NCBI RefSeq assembly: GCF_008035925.1
Contig: NZ_CP036264.1
Span: forward strand, 5,330,402 to 5,394,401
Origin: Stieleria maiorica
GTDB taxonomy: Bacteria; Planctomycetota; Planctomycetia; Pirellulales; Pirellulaceae
Direction of reading: 5' to 3'
Length of the DNA stretch: 64,000 bases
Position numbers and translations under genes: made by a program. The notes beneath the pieces were generated by a model. The model saw only the letters and a program-made list of their open reading frames with translations, was not told the origin of the DNA and made no database searches. Positions 44,420 through 52,856 of this stretch are shown one piece after another; within the stretch, counting starts at the first letter, position 1, and each line of letters begins with the position of its first letter.

Positions 44420-45391
44420 TCAGCCGGCCACTCGCAGCTTGGGCCGCGATTCGTCGGTCAGCATCGCTCGGATGCGTTCGAAATCCTCGCCGTCGCTGAA
44501 ATGGATGGTGATCTTTCCGCGGCCGCGGGCGCTGCTTTTGATTTCGACCTTGGTGCCGAACACCATCCGCAGTTCCTGCTGCATTGCTTCCAGGTGCGGC
44601 GAGGCTTGGCGACGTTTTTGGCGGGTCGCGTTGACGACCTTTCGTCCGGTCTCCTGATCTTCTTCCGCCTTCAACATTTCCGAAACCAACGTCTCGGTGG
44701 CACGGACGCTGATCCGGTCGTCCATGATCTTCTTGGCAGTCGTGATTTGGACCTGTTCGTCGCCGATCGGCAACAATGCCCGTGCATGTCCGGCGGTGAT
44801 TTTCCCATCTTGCAGCAGATCCAGAATGCTTTCGGGCAATTCCAACAACCGCATCAGGTTGGCGATCGTGCTGCGGTCAATGCTCAGCCGCCGCGCCAGG
44901 TCGTCTTGTTTGCATTTGTGCTCGTCGATGTAGCGTTTGAACGATAACGCCTTTTCGATCGGGTTCAGATCCTTGCGTTGCAGGTTTTCGATGATCGCCA
45001 GTTCTGCGACCAGTCGATCGTCTGCCTCGCGGACCTCTGCACGGATCGTGTCCATCCCGGCATGGATCGTCGCGCGAAGCCTGCGTTCGCCGCTGATCAA
45101 CTGGTAGCGACCGTCGACGATCCGGACCAGGATCGGCTGCAGCTGCTGGTGGCTCTTGATGCTCTCGGCCAGCGACGCGATCTCTTCGGCGTTGAACTCC
45201 CGCCGCGGCTGGAACGGGTTGTTCTCGATCTGGTCGACCGGTAACGACAGCGTCTGAATTCCCTTCGACTGGCCGCCAACGCTCGATTCGCTTTGCGTCG
45301 GATTCCCTTCCTCGTCCAGCGGGCTGCCGAGCAATGCGGCCAAACCTTTCCCCAAGCGACGATCTTTTGTCCCGGCAGATGAACTAGTCAC
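44420..45391 (-). CDS. parB: Chromosome-partitioning protein ParB
   Basis: 323 residues from GTG 45391, which has a GGAGGT Shine-Dalgarno 8 nt upstream; a longer frame to 45463 lies inside parA. N-terminal R-R-L-G-K-G-L-A-A-L-L-G (ParA-stimulating peptide type), ParB/Srx CTPase domain with PVDQIENNPFQPRREF and GERRLRA (about 101-107), then the HTH parS-binding domain (KQDDLARRLSIDRSTIANLM) and C-terminal dimerisation region. It loads on parS and forms sliding clamps for origin segregation. Overlaps parA by 8 bp. Confidence 0.95.
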   Translation of the reverse strand: MTSSSAGTKDRRLGKGLAALLGSPLDEEGNPTQSESSVGGQSKGIQTLSLPVDQIENNPFQPRREFNAEEIASLAESIKSHQQLQPILVRIVDGRYQLISGERRLRATIHAGMDTIRAEVREADDRLVAELAIIENLQRKDLNPIEKALSFKRYIDEHKCKQDDLARRLSIDRSTIANLMRLLELPESILDLLQDGKITAGHARALLPIGDEQVQITTAKKIMDDRISVRATETLVSEMLKAEEDQETGRKVVNATRQKRRQASPHLEAMQQELRMVFGTKVEIKSSARGRGKITIHFSDGEDFERIRAMLTDESRPKLRVAG

Positions 45392-46130
45392 GCTGTAGCA
45401 CCTCCATGCACAACTGCGTATAAGCGAACGCACCACGAGATCGCGGGGCGTATTGGAAAACACTTTTGCCGTGACTGGGGGCCTCGCTCAGCGAAACGTC
45501 CCGTGGCACGACGGATTCAAACACGATGTCACCGAAGAACTCGCGGACCTCCTGGTCGACTTCGCGAGTCAGTTCCAATCCGGGATCGTACATGGTCAGT
45601 AAGATCCCGCCAAAGGTCAGTCGGCCGTCGGTTGCGACGATGACCTTGCGAATGGTTTTGATCAACTGCGTCAGACCTTCCATCGCGAAATACTCGCACT
45701 GGATCGGCATCAGAACCTCGGTGCTGGCCGCCAACGCGGTCTGAGTCAGTTCGCCGACGCTGGGCGGACAGTCGATCAGCACGAAGTCGTACTCCTCCAG
45801 CACGCTGTCCAGGTGCTTGCGGACCCGCATCGATTGCTGGTCGTCCGAGGTGGCCAGCAAGTCGATGTCCTGGAACGTGCGGCTGCCCGGCAGCAAGGAC
45901 AATCCCGGCTGGCGGGTCTGGACGATCGATTCGGCGATCGACATGTCACTGACCAAGGCATGCCCGTTGGTCGGCTCCTGCCCCAGCGAACTGGTCGCGT
46001 TGCACTGCGGATCCATGTCCAGCAGCAAACAAGACTGCTCGGCGATCGAAAGCGCGGCCGCCAGATTCACCGCGGTCGTCGTCTTACCGACGCCGCCCTT
46101 CTGGTTCACCACGCAAAGGATTCGTCCCAC
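45384..46130 (-). CDS. parA: Chromosome-partitioning ATPase ParA/Soj
   Basis: 248 residues from GTG 46130: (M)[20 protein letters not shown], deviant Walker A with the signature lysine (KGGVGKTT). TTG 46145 is a possible alternative. Walker A' [16 protein letters not shown], Walker [12 protein letters not shown]. No N-terminal HTH, so the short chromosomal Soj type. It forms an ATP-dependent gradient on the nucleoid that moves ParB-parS complexes. First gene of the parAB operon; two parS-like palindromes lie 47-107 bp upstream. Confidence 0.95.
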   Translation of the reverse strand: MGRILCVVNQKGGVGKTTTAVNLAAALSIAEQSCLLLDMDPQCNATSSLGQEPTNGHALVSDMSIAESIVQTRQPGLSLLPGSRTFQDIDLLATSDDQQSMRVRKHLDSVLEEYDFVLIDCPPSVGELTQTALAASTEVLMPIQCEYFAMEGLTQLIKTIRKVIVATDGRLTFGGILLTMYDPGLELTREVDQEVREFFGDIVFESVVPRDVSLSEAPSHGKSVFQYAPRSRGAFAYTQLCMEVLQRD

Positions 46131-46176
46131 GGCCTTCGTTCCCAAGAGAAACAGTTTCGAACCGAACAGCGGTTCT

Positions 46177-46192
46177 CGTTTCGCGGGAAACT
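46177..46192. promoter_or_regulatory. Candidate parS site 1
   Basis: CGTTTCGCGGGAAACT matches the parS consensus TGTTTCACGTGAAACA at 12 of 16 positions, with both GTTTC and GAAAC arms exact. It lies 47 bp upstream of parA, the usual neighbourhood of parS. Confidence 0.5.
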
Positions 46193-46221
46193 AGGCAATG
46201 CGACTCTGGTGAAACAAGGCC

Positions 46222-46237
46222 GGTTTCACAAGAAACT
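46222..46237. promoter_or_regulatory. Candidate parS site 2
   Basis: GGTTTCACAAGAAACT matches the parS consensus at 12 of 16 positions, again with exact GTTTC and GAAAC arms; a further GTGAAAC lies at 46209-46215. It is 45 bp from site 1, on the same face upstream of parA. Confidence 0.5.
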
Positions 46238-46274
46238 GGGGTTGACAGGGGCGAGCCTGTTGCAGGGGTTTTTG

Positions 46275-46337
46275 GGAGTGGGGAGTGGGGAGTGGGGAGC
46301 GGGGAGCGGGGAGCGGGGAGCGGGGAGCGGGGAGACG
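46275..46337. repeat. 7-bp tandem repeat, nine units (G-rich on plus strand)
   Basis: Three GGGAGTG units, five GGGAGCG units, one GGGAGAC. Exactly 63 bp. Reverse-complement-like partner of the array at 46548-46673. Confidence 0.95.
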
Positions 46338-46547
46338 ATTGGCAGAATGATGGTGTGCGCGTGGGGCAGAACTCGACAGGCCTTGCCGGACGCCGATTGG
46401 ATGGGGCAGCTTTTGGCATCCAAAGTAGATTCTCTCCCTCCGGGCGAGACGGCGTTTGCGCAGCAAGCAAACGCCAGAGAGGGCCGGCCTCACAAAAAGC
46501 CGCCGCCGAAAGCGCTGGTGGCCCAGAAAACTCCTGGCGGCCTCCAA
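46338..46547. other. Spacer between two opposed 7-bp arrays
   Basis: 210 bp of ordinary composition flanked by G-rich and C-rich arrays in opposite orientation. Short frames on both strands continue into the arrays and are judged non-coding. Together with the arrays it makes up most of the 662-bp parA-ahcY gap. Confidence 0.5.
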
Positions 46548-46673
46548 GACTCCCAACTCCCAACTCCCAACTCCCGACTCCCAACTCCCGACTCCCAACT
46601 CCCGACTCCCAACTCCCAACTCCCAACTCCCAACTCCCAACTCCCAACTCCCAACTCCCAACTCCCAACTCCC
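46548..46673. repeat. 7-bp tandem repeat, eighteen units (C-rich on plus strand)
   Basis: Eighteen units of AACTCCC or GACTCCC (four of the latter), exactly 126 bp. On the minus strand it reads GGGAGTT, the same motif as the array at 46275. Ends 22 bp before the ahcY terminator. Confidence 0.95.
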
Positions 46674-46694
46674 AACACGGCCCGATCGCCCCAC

Positions 46695-46731
46695 AAAAAA
46701 ACTCGCCGCAAGGCAACGCCCTGCAGCGAGT
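46695..46731 (-). terminator. Rho-independent terminator of ahcY
   Basis: On the minus strand: stem ACTCGCTGCAGGGC / GCCTTGCGGCGAGT (two mismatches) followed by seven T. Located 62 bp after the ahcY stop codon. Confidence 0.8.
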
Positions 46732-46792
46732 CAGTGAATCTTCAAACCTCAGGTCCCGAGCAACTTGAAACCTGGAACTTGAAACCCCGAAA

Positions 46793-48139
46793 TCAATACC
46801 GGTAGTGGTCCGGCTTGTACGGGCCGTCGACGTCGACGCCCATGTATTCGGCTTGTTCTTTGGACAGCCGGGTCAGTTTGGCACCGAGCTGACCGAGGTG
46901 CAGGCGGGCGACTTCCTCGTCCAGTTGCTTGGGCAGCATGTGGACGGCGGTGCTGTAGGACTTGCTTTCGCGGCTGCCCCACAGTTCGATCTGGGCCAGC
47001 ACCTGATTGGTGAACGAGGTGCTCATGACAAAACTGGGGTGGCCGGTGGCACAGCCCAAGTTCACCAGGCGGCCCTTGGCCAGGATGATCACGCTGCGGC
47101 CGGTATCCTTGAACGTGTAGCGGTCGACGGCGCCGATGTCGGCCGGCTTGATTTCGTCCTTGGTCGCCCGCCCCTGCTCGACTTCGTTCTCCAACCACGC
47201 CACATCGATTTCGGTATCGAAGTGGCCGATGTTGCAGCAGATCGCGTCCTCGGGCATTTGCTTCATGTGCTCGCCCAGGATGATGTCCTTGTTGCCGGTC
47301 GTGGTGACGTACAGCCGGCCTTCCTTACAGGCCTCTTCCATCGTGGTCACTTCGAACCCTTCCATCGCCGCCTGCAAGGCATTGATCGGATCGATCTCGG
47401 TCACCAAAACGCGACATCCGTAGCGTTGCAGGCTGTGGGCACATCCCTTTCCGACATCGCCGTAGCCGCAGACCACGGCGACCTTGCCGGCCAACATCAC
47501 GTCGGTCGCCCGCTTGACGCCGTCGGCCAACGATTCGCGACAGCCGTACAAGTTGTCGAACTTGCTCTTCGTCGCACTGTCGTTGACGTTGATCGCCGGC
47601 ACCTGCAATTTGCCGGACCGGTTCAGCACTTCCAGGCGGTGGATCCCGGCGGTCGTCTCTTCGCTGATCCCGTGAATGTCCTTCAACAACTCGGGGAAGC
47701 GATCGTGGACCATCGCGGTCAAGTCACCGCCGTCGTCCAGGATCATGTTCAACTTCTCGCCCGACGGGAACGTCAGCGTTTGCTCGATGCACCAATCGAA
47801 CTCTTCCTCGGTCATCCCCTTCCATGCGTAGACGGGGACACCGGCGGCGGCGATCGCGGCGGCGGCGTGATCCTGGGTGCTGAAGATGTTGCAGCTGCTC
47901 CAAGTCACCTCGGCGCCCAGCTCGATCAACGTCTCGATCAAGACCGCGGTCTGGATCGTCATGTGCAGGCAGCCGGCGATCCGCGCGCCTGCCAGCGGCT
48001 TGGACTTGCCGTACTTCTCACGCAGCGCCATCAGGCCCGGCATTTCGGTTTCGGCCAAATTGATTTCTTTACGGCCGTACTCGGCCAACGAGATGTCTTT
48101 GACCTTGTACGGCAATCGTTCGGTATCGACTTGCGACAC
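46793..48139 (-). CDS. ahcY: Adenosylhomocysteinase (S-adenosylhomocysteine hydrolase)
   Basis: 448 residues. Splits S-adenosylhomocysteine into adenosine and homocysteine in the methyl cycle, with bound NAD. Start set at GTG 48139 (AGGAG 7 nt upstream); the frame extends to 48178 but lacks a site. Visible motifs: [32 protein letters not shown], the NAD-binding [27 protein letters not shown], and the C-terminal KPDHYRY that closes the active site. Length and order of motifs are normal. Monocistronic with its own terminator. Confidence 0.97.
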   Translation of the reverse strand: MSQVDTERLPYKVKDISLAEYGRKEINLAETEMPGLMALREKYGKSKPLAGARIAGCLHMTIQTAVLIETLIELGAEVTWSSCNIFSTQDHAAAAIAAAGVPVYAWKGMTEEEFDWCIEQTLTFPSGEKLNMILDDGGDLTAMVHDRFPELLKDIHGISEETTAGIHRLEVLNRSGKLQVPAINVNDSATKSKFDNLYGCRESLADGVKRATDVMLAGKVAVVCGYGDVGKGCAHSLQRYGCRVLVTEIDPINALQAAMEGFEVTTMEEACKEGRLYVTTTGNKDIILGEHMKQMPEDAICCNIGHFDTEIDVAWLENEVEQGRATKDEIKPADIGAVDRYTFKDTGRSVIILAKGRLVNLGCATGHPSFVMSTSFTNQVLAQIELWGSRESKSYSTAVHMLPKQLDEEVARLHLGQLGAKLTRLSKEQAEYMGVDVDGPYKPDHYRY

Positions 48140-48257
48140 GGGTAAACTCCTAAAGTGTGGTGAATCAAATTCACTCACGTATGAGGGGCTACGGACCTAC
48201 CACAGGGACTCCCGCTGGCACGCGCTCCCCGAACGCGTTTGCTGGCCGCCCTCCCAG

Positions 48258-48297
48258 TCGCACTGAGCTGTCGATCGCACTGAGCTGTCAATCGCAC
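48258..48297. repeat. 17-bp tandem repeat in the ahcY leader
   Basis: TCGCACTGAGCTGTCGA, TCGCACTGAGCTGTCAA and a partial TCGCAC: two and a third copies. About 120 bp upstream of the ahcY start. Confidence 0.8.
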
Positions 48298-48447
48298 AGG
48301 CGATCAGAAAAGCAACTGCACCGAGGACGGCCGAATCGAGCTCCGGCACCCGCCGGAAAATCCCACTCGATTGAACCGCGTAGTCTAGCGAGGGATCGTT
48401 TTCTGGTCACCGGGCCTAGCCAGAAAGTCTGGGCAGGGCCCCTGCCC

Positions 48448-48611
48448 CACGTACGACGGCCCTTCCGGGCGGTCGCTCCTCGCTTTCTCACGTACGACGG
48501 CCCTTCCGGGCGGTCGCTCCTCGCTGCCTCACGTACGACGGCCCTTCCGGGCGGTCGCTCCTCGCTGCCTCACGTACGACGGCCCTTCCGGGCGGTCGCT
48601 CCTCGCTGCGA
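48448..48611. repeat. 41-bp tandem repeat, four copies
   Basis: Unit CACGTACGACGGCCCTTCCG + GGCGGTCGCTCCTCGCTGCCT; copies start at 48448, 48489, 48530 and 48571 and are almost identical (variation only in the last four bases). The core GTACGAYGGCCCTTCCGGGC is the reverse complement of the 37-bp repeat at 194-304. Confidence 0.9.
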
Positions 48612-48716
48612 CGGGAAGTGAAGTGTATTGCTGACCAATATCCTTGCGAGCAAGACAATGTTGCCAGACCAAGCTTGGTAAACTCGTCTTTATTGCGAGA
48701 CGATATTGATGATTCT

Positions 48717-48797
48717 GGCTCCCCTCTTCCCCAGTAAACCTGGTGAGATTCAGCGAGTCAGGTTTACTGGGGGAGAGGGGCCGAGGGCGGCCTGATG
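48717..48797. repeat. Family C hairpin element, copy 4 (long stem)
   Basis: CCCCTCTTCCCCAGTAAACC pairs with GGTTTACTGGGGGAGAGGGG around a 20-bp centre. Same CCCTCTYCCC core and outer GGCT/GGCC as the copies at 23812 and 23900, but with a different inner stem. Confidence 0.75.
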
Positions 48798-48816
48798 AAA
48801 AGTACGTGGCGTCGAA

Positions 48817-48852
48817 ATCTGGTGAACCGGCAATATCTGGTGAACCGGCAAT
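48817..48852. repeat. 18-bp exact tandem duplication
   Basis: ATCTGGTGAACCGGCAAT twice in succession with no mismatch, followed directly by the AT-rich palindromic stretch. Confidence 0.9.
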
Positions 48853-48855
48853 GAT

Positions 48856-48953
48856 TGAAAATTGCAAAATGAACAGTGCAAATTGCGAAATGATTTGAGC
48901 GACGATTCTCGGCAAATTTGCATTTTGCAATGAACAGGTTGCAATTTGCAATC
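48856..48953. repeat. AT-rich imperfect palindrome
   Basis: GAAAATTGCAAAATGAACAG and GTTGCAATTTGCAATC arms with internal repeats of TTGCAA / TTGCATTTTGCAA. Composition is sharply lower in GC than the surroundings. Confidence 0.6.
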
Positions 48954-49312
48954 GAGGGATCCAGCTGGATCGCTGATCGTCCCCGAACCTACCCAACGTT
49001 TCAAGTTCCATTGAATTGCGCCAGGCCAGGCCGGGGGTGAGGGGGACTCCCTGGCGTGGTCCTAGCACTGGAGCGTGGTAGATCTGACGCAGAGATTCCA
49101 CGCCGAAGTGGAGAGAACCGGCAACAATTGCATCACAGGATCGCTGGAGACTTGGTGGGGCAATCGAGATGCAGCAGCAATAGATTTCAGGTTCCAAGCA
49201 GCGACGGGGGAGTCGCCTAAAGGCTAAACACCAACGCTGGGTACAAACGCCCCCCTCGCTACGGTACCCCGCGTCCTCTGCTGCCGATGCCCGACCTGTC
49301 GAGCCCTCCGCA

Positions 49313-49969
49313 TCAACCGCGTGCCGCGGCGATGAACGCCCGGATGCGGGCTTCGTTTTTGACGCCGCGCGGGCACTCCACTCCGCTGGCCGTGTCCACC
49401 GAGACGGCTCCGGTCGCATCGATTGCCTGCCGCACATTCTCCGGTTTCAAACCGCCGGCGAGCGTCCAGCCGATCGACGGATTGGCCTCCGCCCACGCCG
49501 CAACCGACGGCCAGTCCAGTGTCTTGCCGCTGCCGCCGTGCGCGGCACCGGCATCCACATCCAGCAACAGGTGACAACCGATCTCAATCCAGGGCGCCGC
49601 TCGCTCCCTCATCAACTCCCCGGCAAAGGGCCCCCGAGGCAGCTTGATCGCTCGCAACACGGGCCAGCCCGCCTGCCGTAGCGACGCGGCGGTTTGAAGG
49701 CGCTCGTCCCCGTGCAGCTGGATGGCATCGAGTCCGACCGATCCGGCGATCCGTTCCATTTCCACGGCAGATTCGTTGACGAAGACACCGACACGCAGCA
49801 GCCCGAGCCGGCCGGCCAACTCGGACAACGCTCCGGTCGCCGGGTCGCTGGGATCAACGTAGCGAACGCTCTGGGGGAAAAAATTCAAGCCGATCGCGTC
49901 GCCGCCCGATTTCTCGACCGCACGAACGTCTTCGGCCAGTCGTACTCCACAGATTTTTGTCCGAAACAC
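49313..49969 (-). CDS. trpF: Phosphoribosylanthranilate isomerase
   Basis: 218 residues from GTG 49969 (GGTGG 6 nt upstream); a longer frame to 50062 would add 31 residues not seen in the family. Amadori rearrangement in tryptophan biosynthesis. TIM barrel with catalytic Cys in FRTKICGV, GDAIGLNFFPQSVRYV, IQLHGDE, catalytic Asp in LLDVDAGAAHGGSGKTLDW, and LAGGLKPENV, DTASGVE phosphate-binding ends. No other trp gene in the window. Confidence 0.95.
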   Translation of the reverse strand: MFRTKICGVRLAEDVRAVEKSGGDAIGLNFFPQSVRYVDPSDPATGALSELAGRLGLLRVGVFVNESAVEMERIAGSVGLDAIQLHGDERLQTAASLRQAGWPVLRAIKLPRGPFAGELMRERAAPWIEIGCHLLLDVDAGAAHGGSGKTLDWPSVAAWAEANPSIGWTLAGGLKPENVRQAIDATGAVSVDTASGVECPRGVKNEARIRAFIAAARG

Positions 49970-50120
49970 AGTTGCCACCCGAGCGATCGATTCAAACCTA
50001 ACAAACTGCACCACTTCCGCTGGCCACTCGGCCGGGCGATGTCGATAACCCGAAAACGACACGCTCCATCGACGGAGCCCTCTTCACCTACGTGCACAGC
50101 CATTCGGAGCCATCCCAGCG

Positions 50121-50936
50121 ATGAGAGATCGATCCAACATCGTCGACCTGGTACTCGCCTTTGCCGCCACGTTCGTCATCACGTTGGCCCTTTGGCCGCG
50201 CGACGCACCACGACAAATCGTCCGATGCAACACAGCCGACCAGGGCTGGAAAACGTACAGCATCGCGATCAACGATCCTAGCCTGGATGACCTGAAACAA
50301 AAGCTGCGCCGGTGGGCCACTCCCGAATCGCACCCGGCTTACGTGACCGCAAAGTGGCAAAAGGAAGTGGCCGAATTCTACGAGAACAGCCAACCGGCGG
50401 CGGCCGAAGCGAAGCCGATCCCGCGACCGGTCAAACGTGCTTCTCGCTCCCCGATGACCGCCACCATCTCCGACACCGTGACGACGGCGTCCTACGAAAC
50501 GGAATTGGAAGTCCCGAAACAGGCCGTTCAAATGGCGGCCTATGTCCAGCCGGTCACGTCGCCGGTCGATGCACCCGCCGAACAGCCGACGGCCTCGGCG
50601 ACTGCGACGGCCACGAAACCCGCGGACGATTCGACCTACTGGTCGACTGTCAAAGCCTCGGCGGTGGCGTCGATGGAATTGGTCGAAGCACGGACCGCCA
50701 GCGCCCCGATCGTCTTCGACACGGTCACCCCGGCCAGCTGGCCTCAGTTGGCGTTCCACTTTGCCTTCCTGTTCGGAATCGCGGCGGCTTGCGGCTACAT
50801 GCACTGGCTCGCACTCGCCCCGCTCCTCAAAAACACCTCGTTCGACCAGCAACCGGGCGGAGTGCTGGCTCGCATCGGAACGTTCTCCGGCGTGATCGCA
50901 CTGGCGATGATCAGCGCCATCGCCGTCTGGATCTGA
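50121..50936 (+). CDS. Hypothetical three-helix membrane protein paired with an ExeA-type ATPase
   Basis: 271 residues. One N-terminal helix (LVLAFAATFVITLALW), a long extracytoplasmic Pro/Ala/Thr-rich region (about 30-195) with a possible small domain near the start (GWKTYSIAINDPSLDDLKQ), and two C-terminal helices (AFHFAFLFGIAAACGYMHWL and IGTFSGVIALAMISAIAVWI). No family recognised. It stands 124 bp before the ATPase gene on the same strand. A role as membrane partner of the ATPase, as GspB is for GspA, is inference from order only. Confidence 0.7.
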   Translation: MRDRSNIVDLVLAFAATFVITLALWPRDAPRQIVRCNTADQGWKTYSIAINDPSLDDLKQKLRRWATPESHPAYVTAKWQKEVAEFYENSQPAAAEAKPIPRPVKRASRSPMTATISDTVTTASYETELEVPKQAVQMAAYVQPVTSPVDAPAEQPTASATATATKPADDSTYWSTVKASAVASMELVEARTASAPIVFDTVTPASWPQLAFHFAFLFGIAAACGYMHWLALAPLLKNTSFDQQPGGVLARIGTFSGVIALAMISAIAVWI

Positions 50937-51060
50937 CGGCATCGGCGGGAATACGAAGATCGTGCTCACGTTCGCGTTAGATTCTGCCGATTATTCCGAT
51001 TGGAGGGATCGCTTTCGCCAAGTGCGTCCCCACAGCCACAACCCTCTCGGACACGATCGA

Positions 51061-52623
51061 ATGATGAAGAACTTCGAGCACGATTTCGTTTTGCCTCCCT
51101 TTCCAGGTTTTCCCTCCGCCAATCGTTTCGTCTCGGTCGGGCCGGTGTTGGAAACTTTCTCACGCGTTTCACGCAGCATCCTCGCTCGTGAAGCGATCTC
51201 GCTGGTGATCGGCCCACCCGGCACTGGCAAGTCGCTGGTGTGTGCCTTGTTGGCCAAAGAATTTGCCGCCACCCACGACGTCATCGCCCTCGGTGAAACA
51301 CCGATCCCCGATGAAACTTCGTTCTATCGCTTTCTGCTCCATCGTCTCGGCGTGCCCTTGCAAGCCGGAAAGCGTGACGATTTCGAATGGATGATCCATG
51401 AACGATTGTGCGGAAACGATGCCAAGCCCAACGGCGCGGTGCTGATCATCGACGAAGCCGCCTCGCTGTCGGCCGATGTCCTGGAAGCGATTCGACGCCT
51501 GACCAATTTGATGCGCGACGGCCAACCCATGGTCAGTGCCGTCGTCGCCGGTGGGGTCAAACTCGATGAAACCCTGACCGCGCCGTCGCTGGAGCCGTTC
51601 GTCCAACGCGTCACCGCGCGCTGCTACCTGCACCCGTTGACCGCCGACGAAGCGAGGCAATACATCCGACAGTCCATCGAAGTCTGCGGCGCACCGTCCG
51701 ATGAGACCATCGCCGACAAAGCCATCTCGGCGATCTACCACGCCACCCACGGCGTCCCCCGCTTGATCAACCAGTTGATGACCGAAGCCATTGACTGCGC
51801 GGCCGAACTTAACGAGACCTTGATCGGCGAACACACCGTCGATAAAGCGTGGGCCAGTCTGCAACAACTGCCCGGCCCGATGATCGACGAACCGCGGATC
51901 GAAATGGAAAGCTCGGTCGTCGAATTCGGCGAACTGAGCGATCCGATGCCGATCACCAAACCGGCACAAACCGCGAGCGAGGCGACCGACGCAATCGCCG
52001 ACTGCGACCAGGAACAGGAGTGTGATTCCGAAGCGGTCGCCGAAGACGCCAAGGTCACGACCGACCCCGCCACGCTGTTCGGTGAATTCGACGACGAAGA
52101 AAACATCGAGATCGGGGTCGCCCAGGTCAAACCCAGGCCGATTGAGCCCGTCGGGACCGACCTCGAAGCGATGCTGCACTCGCAAATCGTCGGCCTCAGC
52201 CAATTCGTGTCCGAAAACACCGCCTCACGCTACACCGAATTCGACTCGTTGGCCGTGTTCGAAGAGCCGGGCTTTGAATCCGCCGCCGACGGCGATGCCG
52301 CCCAGAGCGTCAACAGCGGTGAATCGGCAAACAGTGAATCGACGCCAGAGCCGGCTGATGAAATGGCCCCCGAGGCGAATGGCGACTTCCCAAGTGTTGT
52401 CTGGTACGACGAACCGGCCGAAAACGACGCCGACCATTCCGCGGCCGGACAAGATGACACCGACCTGCTGTGGATCACCGAAGACATCGACGTGGATCGC
52501 AAGGTCATCAAACCGGCCTCGGCGGTCGCCTCACGCCGCGTCGATCCGCCGTCCGATCACGACGCCCCCAAGCTGAGCGTGGACTACCGCGAAATGTTGG
52601 AAAAGATGCGAAACCAGGCCTAG
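51061..52623 (+). CDS. ExeA/GspA-type AAA ATPase
   Basis: 520 residues from ATG 51061. The AAA domain occupies 1-285: Walker A GPPGTGKSLV (about 51-60), Walker B VLIIDEAASL (about 129-138), sensor and lid ending HATHGVPRLINQLMTEAID (IPR-type ExeA/TniB-like signature G-x-P-R-x-I-N). Residues 300-520 are an acidic, low-complexity tail with short conserved-looking islands (DTDLLWITEDIDVD near 475, KLSVDYREMLEKMRNQ at the end). ExeA proteins help secretin assembly through peptidoglycan; no peptidoglycan-binding domain is seen here. A terminator follows. Confidence 0.85.
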   Translation: MMKNFEHDFVLPPFPGFPSANRFVSVGPVLETFSRVSRSILAREAISLVIGPPGTGKSLVCALLAKEFAATHDVIALGETPIPDETSFYRFLLHRLGVPLQAGKRDDFEWMIHERLCGNDAKPNGAVLIIDEAASLSADVLEAIRRLTNLMRDGQPMVSAVVAGGVKLDETLTAPSLEPFVQRVTARCYLHPLTADEARQYIRQSIEVCGAPSDETIADKAISAIYHATHGVPRLINQLMTEAIDCAAELNETLIGEHTVDKAWASLQQLPGPMIDEPRIEMESSVVEFGELSDPMPITKPAQTASEATDAIADCDQEQECDSEAVAEDAKVTTDPATLFGEFDDEENIEIGVAQVKPRPIEPVGTDLEAMLHSQIVGLSQFVSENTASRYTEFDSLAVFEEPGFESAADGDAAQSVNSGESANSESTPEPADEMAPEANGDFPSVVWYDEPAENDADHSAAGQDDTDLLWITEDIDVDRKVIKPASAVASRRVDPPSDHDAPKLSVDYREMLEKMRNQA

Positions 52624-52721
52624 ACGGCCGGTTTTCCACACCTCGCCACGGCCTGATTCGGTCGCCGCACAGTCAACCGGCCCAGCCAGCCCGCCGAGTC
52701 CGATCGCCAGACGACTTACTC

Positions 52722-52757
52722 AAAACGCGCCTTTTCCAAGGGCGCGTTTTCCTTTTT
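52722..52757 (+). terminator. Rho-independent terminator after the ExeA-type gene
   Basis: AAAACGCGCC (52722-52731) and GGCGCGTTTT (52741-52750) with a 9-nt loop, followed by CCTTTTT. 99 bp beyond the ATPase stop. Confidence 0.85.
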
Positions 52758-52856
52758 GCGCGATCGACGCGACACTCCGCCGGCTCCTCTCCCTTGCCAT
52801 GCAATCGCAGTGGTTTTAATCTTCAATGAAGTAAACCACGCCGCAACTCCTCCCCA

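Larger units (their letters stand above)
48140..49312. other. Large repeat-rich intergenic region between ahcY and trpF
   Basis: 1173 bp with no supported gene. From left to right: ahcY leader with 17-bp tandem copies (48258-48297), four 41-bp repeats (48448-48611), a family C long-stem element (48717-48797), an exact 18-bp tandem duplication (48817-48852) and an AT-rich imperfect palindrome (48856-48953). A 302-codon open frame on the minus strand (48529-49437) crosses all of these and the 3' end of trpF, and is rejected as a gene. Confidence 0.6.

Noticed and set aside
46275-46673. Coding of low-complexity proteins (G-V-G-S-W-E-L repeats)
   Set aside because: Translations of 7-bp arrays in all frames; no start or coding bias.
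46805-48145. 446-codon open frame on the plus strand
   Set aside because: Antisense shadow of ahcY.
48140-48300. S-adenosylhomocysteine riboswitch upstream of ahcY
   Set aside because: No conserved SAH-riboswitch core recognised by eye, only a short tandem repeat. A covariance-model search would be decisive.
48448-48611. CRISPR-like array
   Set aside because: Direct 41-bp repeats without unique spacers; simple tandem repeat.
48529-49437. 302-codon open frame on the minus strand
   Set aside because: Runs through the 41-bp repeats, hairpins, AT-rich palindrome and the 3' end of trpF; translation is compositionally irregular and shows repeat-derived segments.
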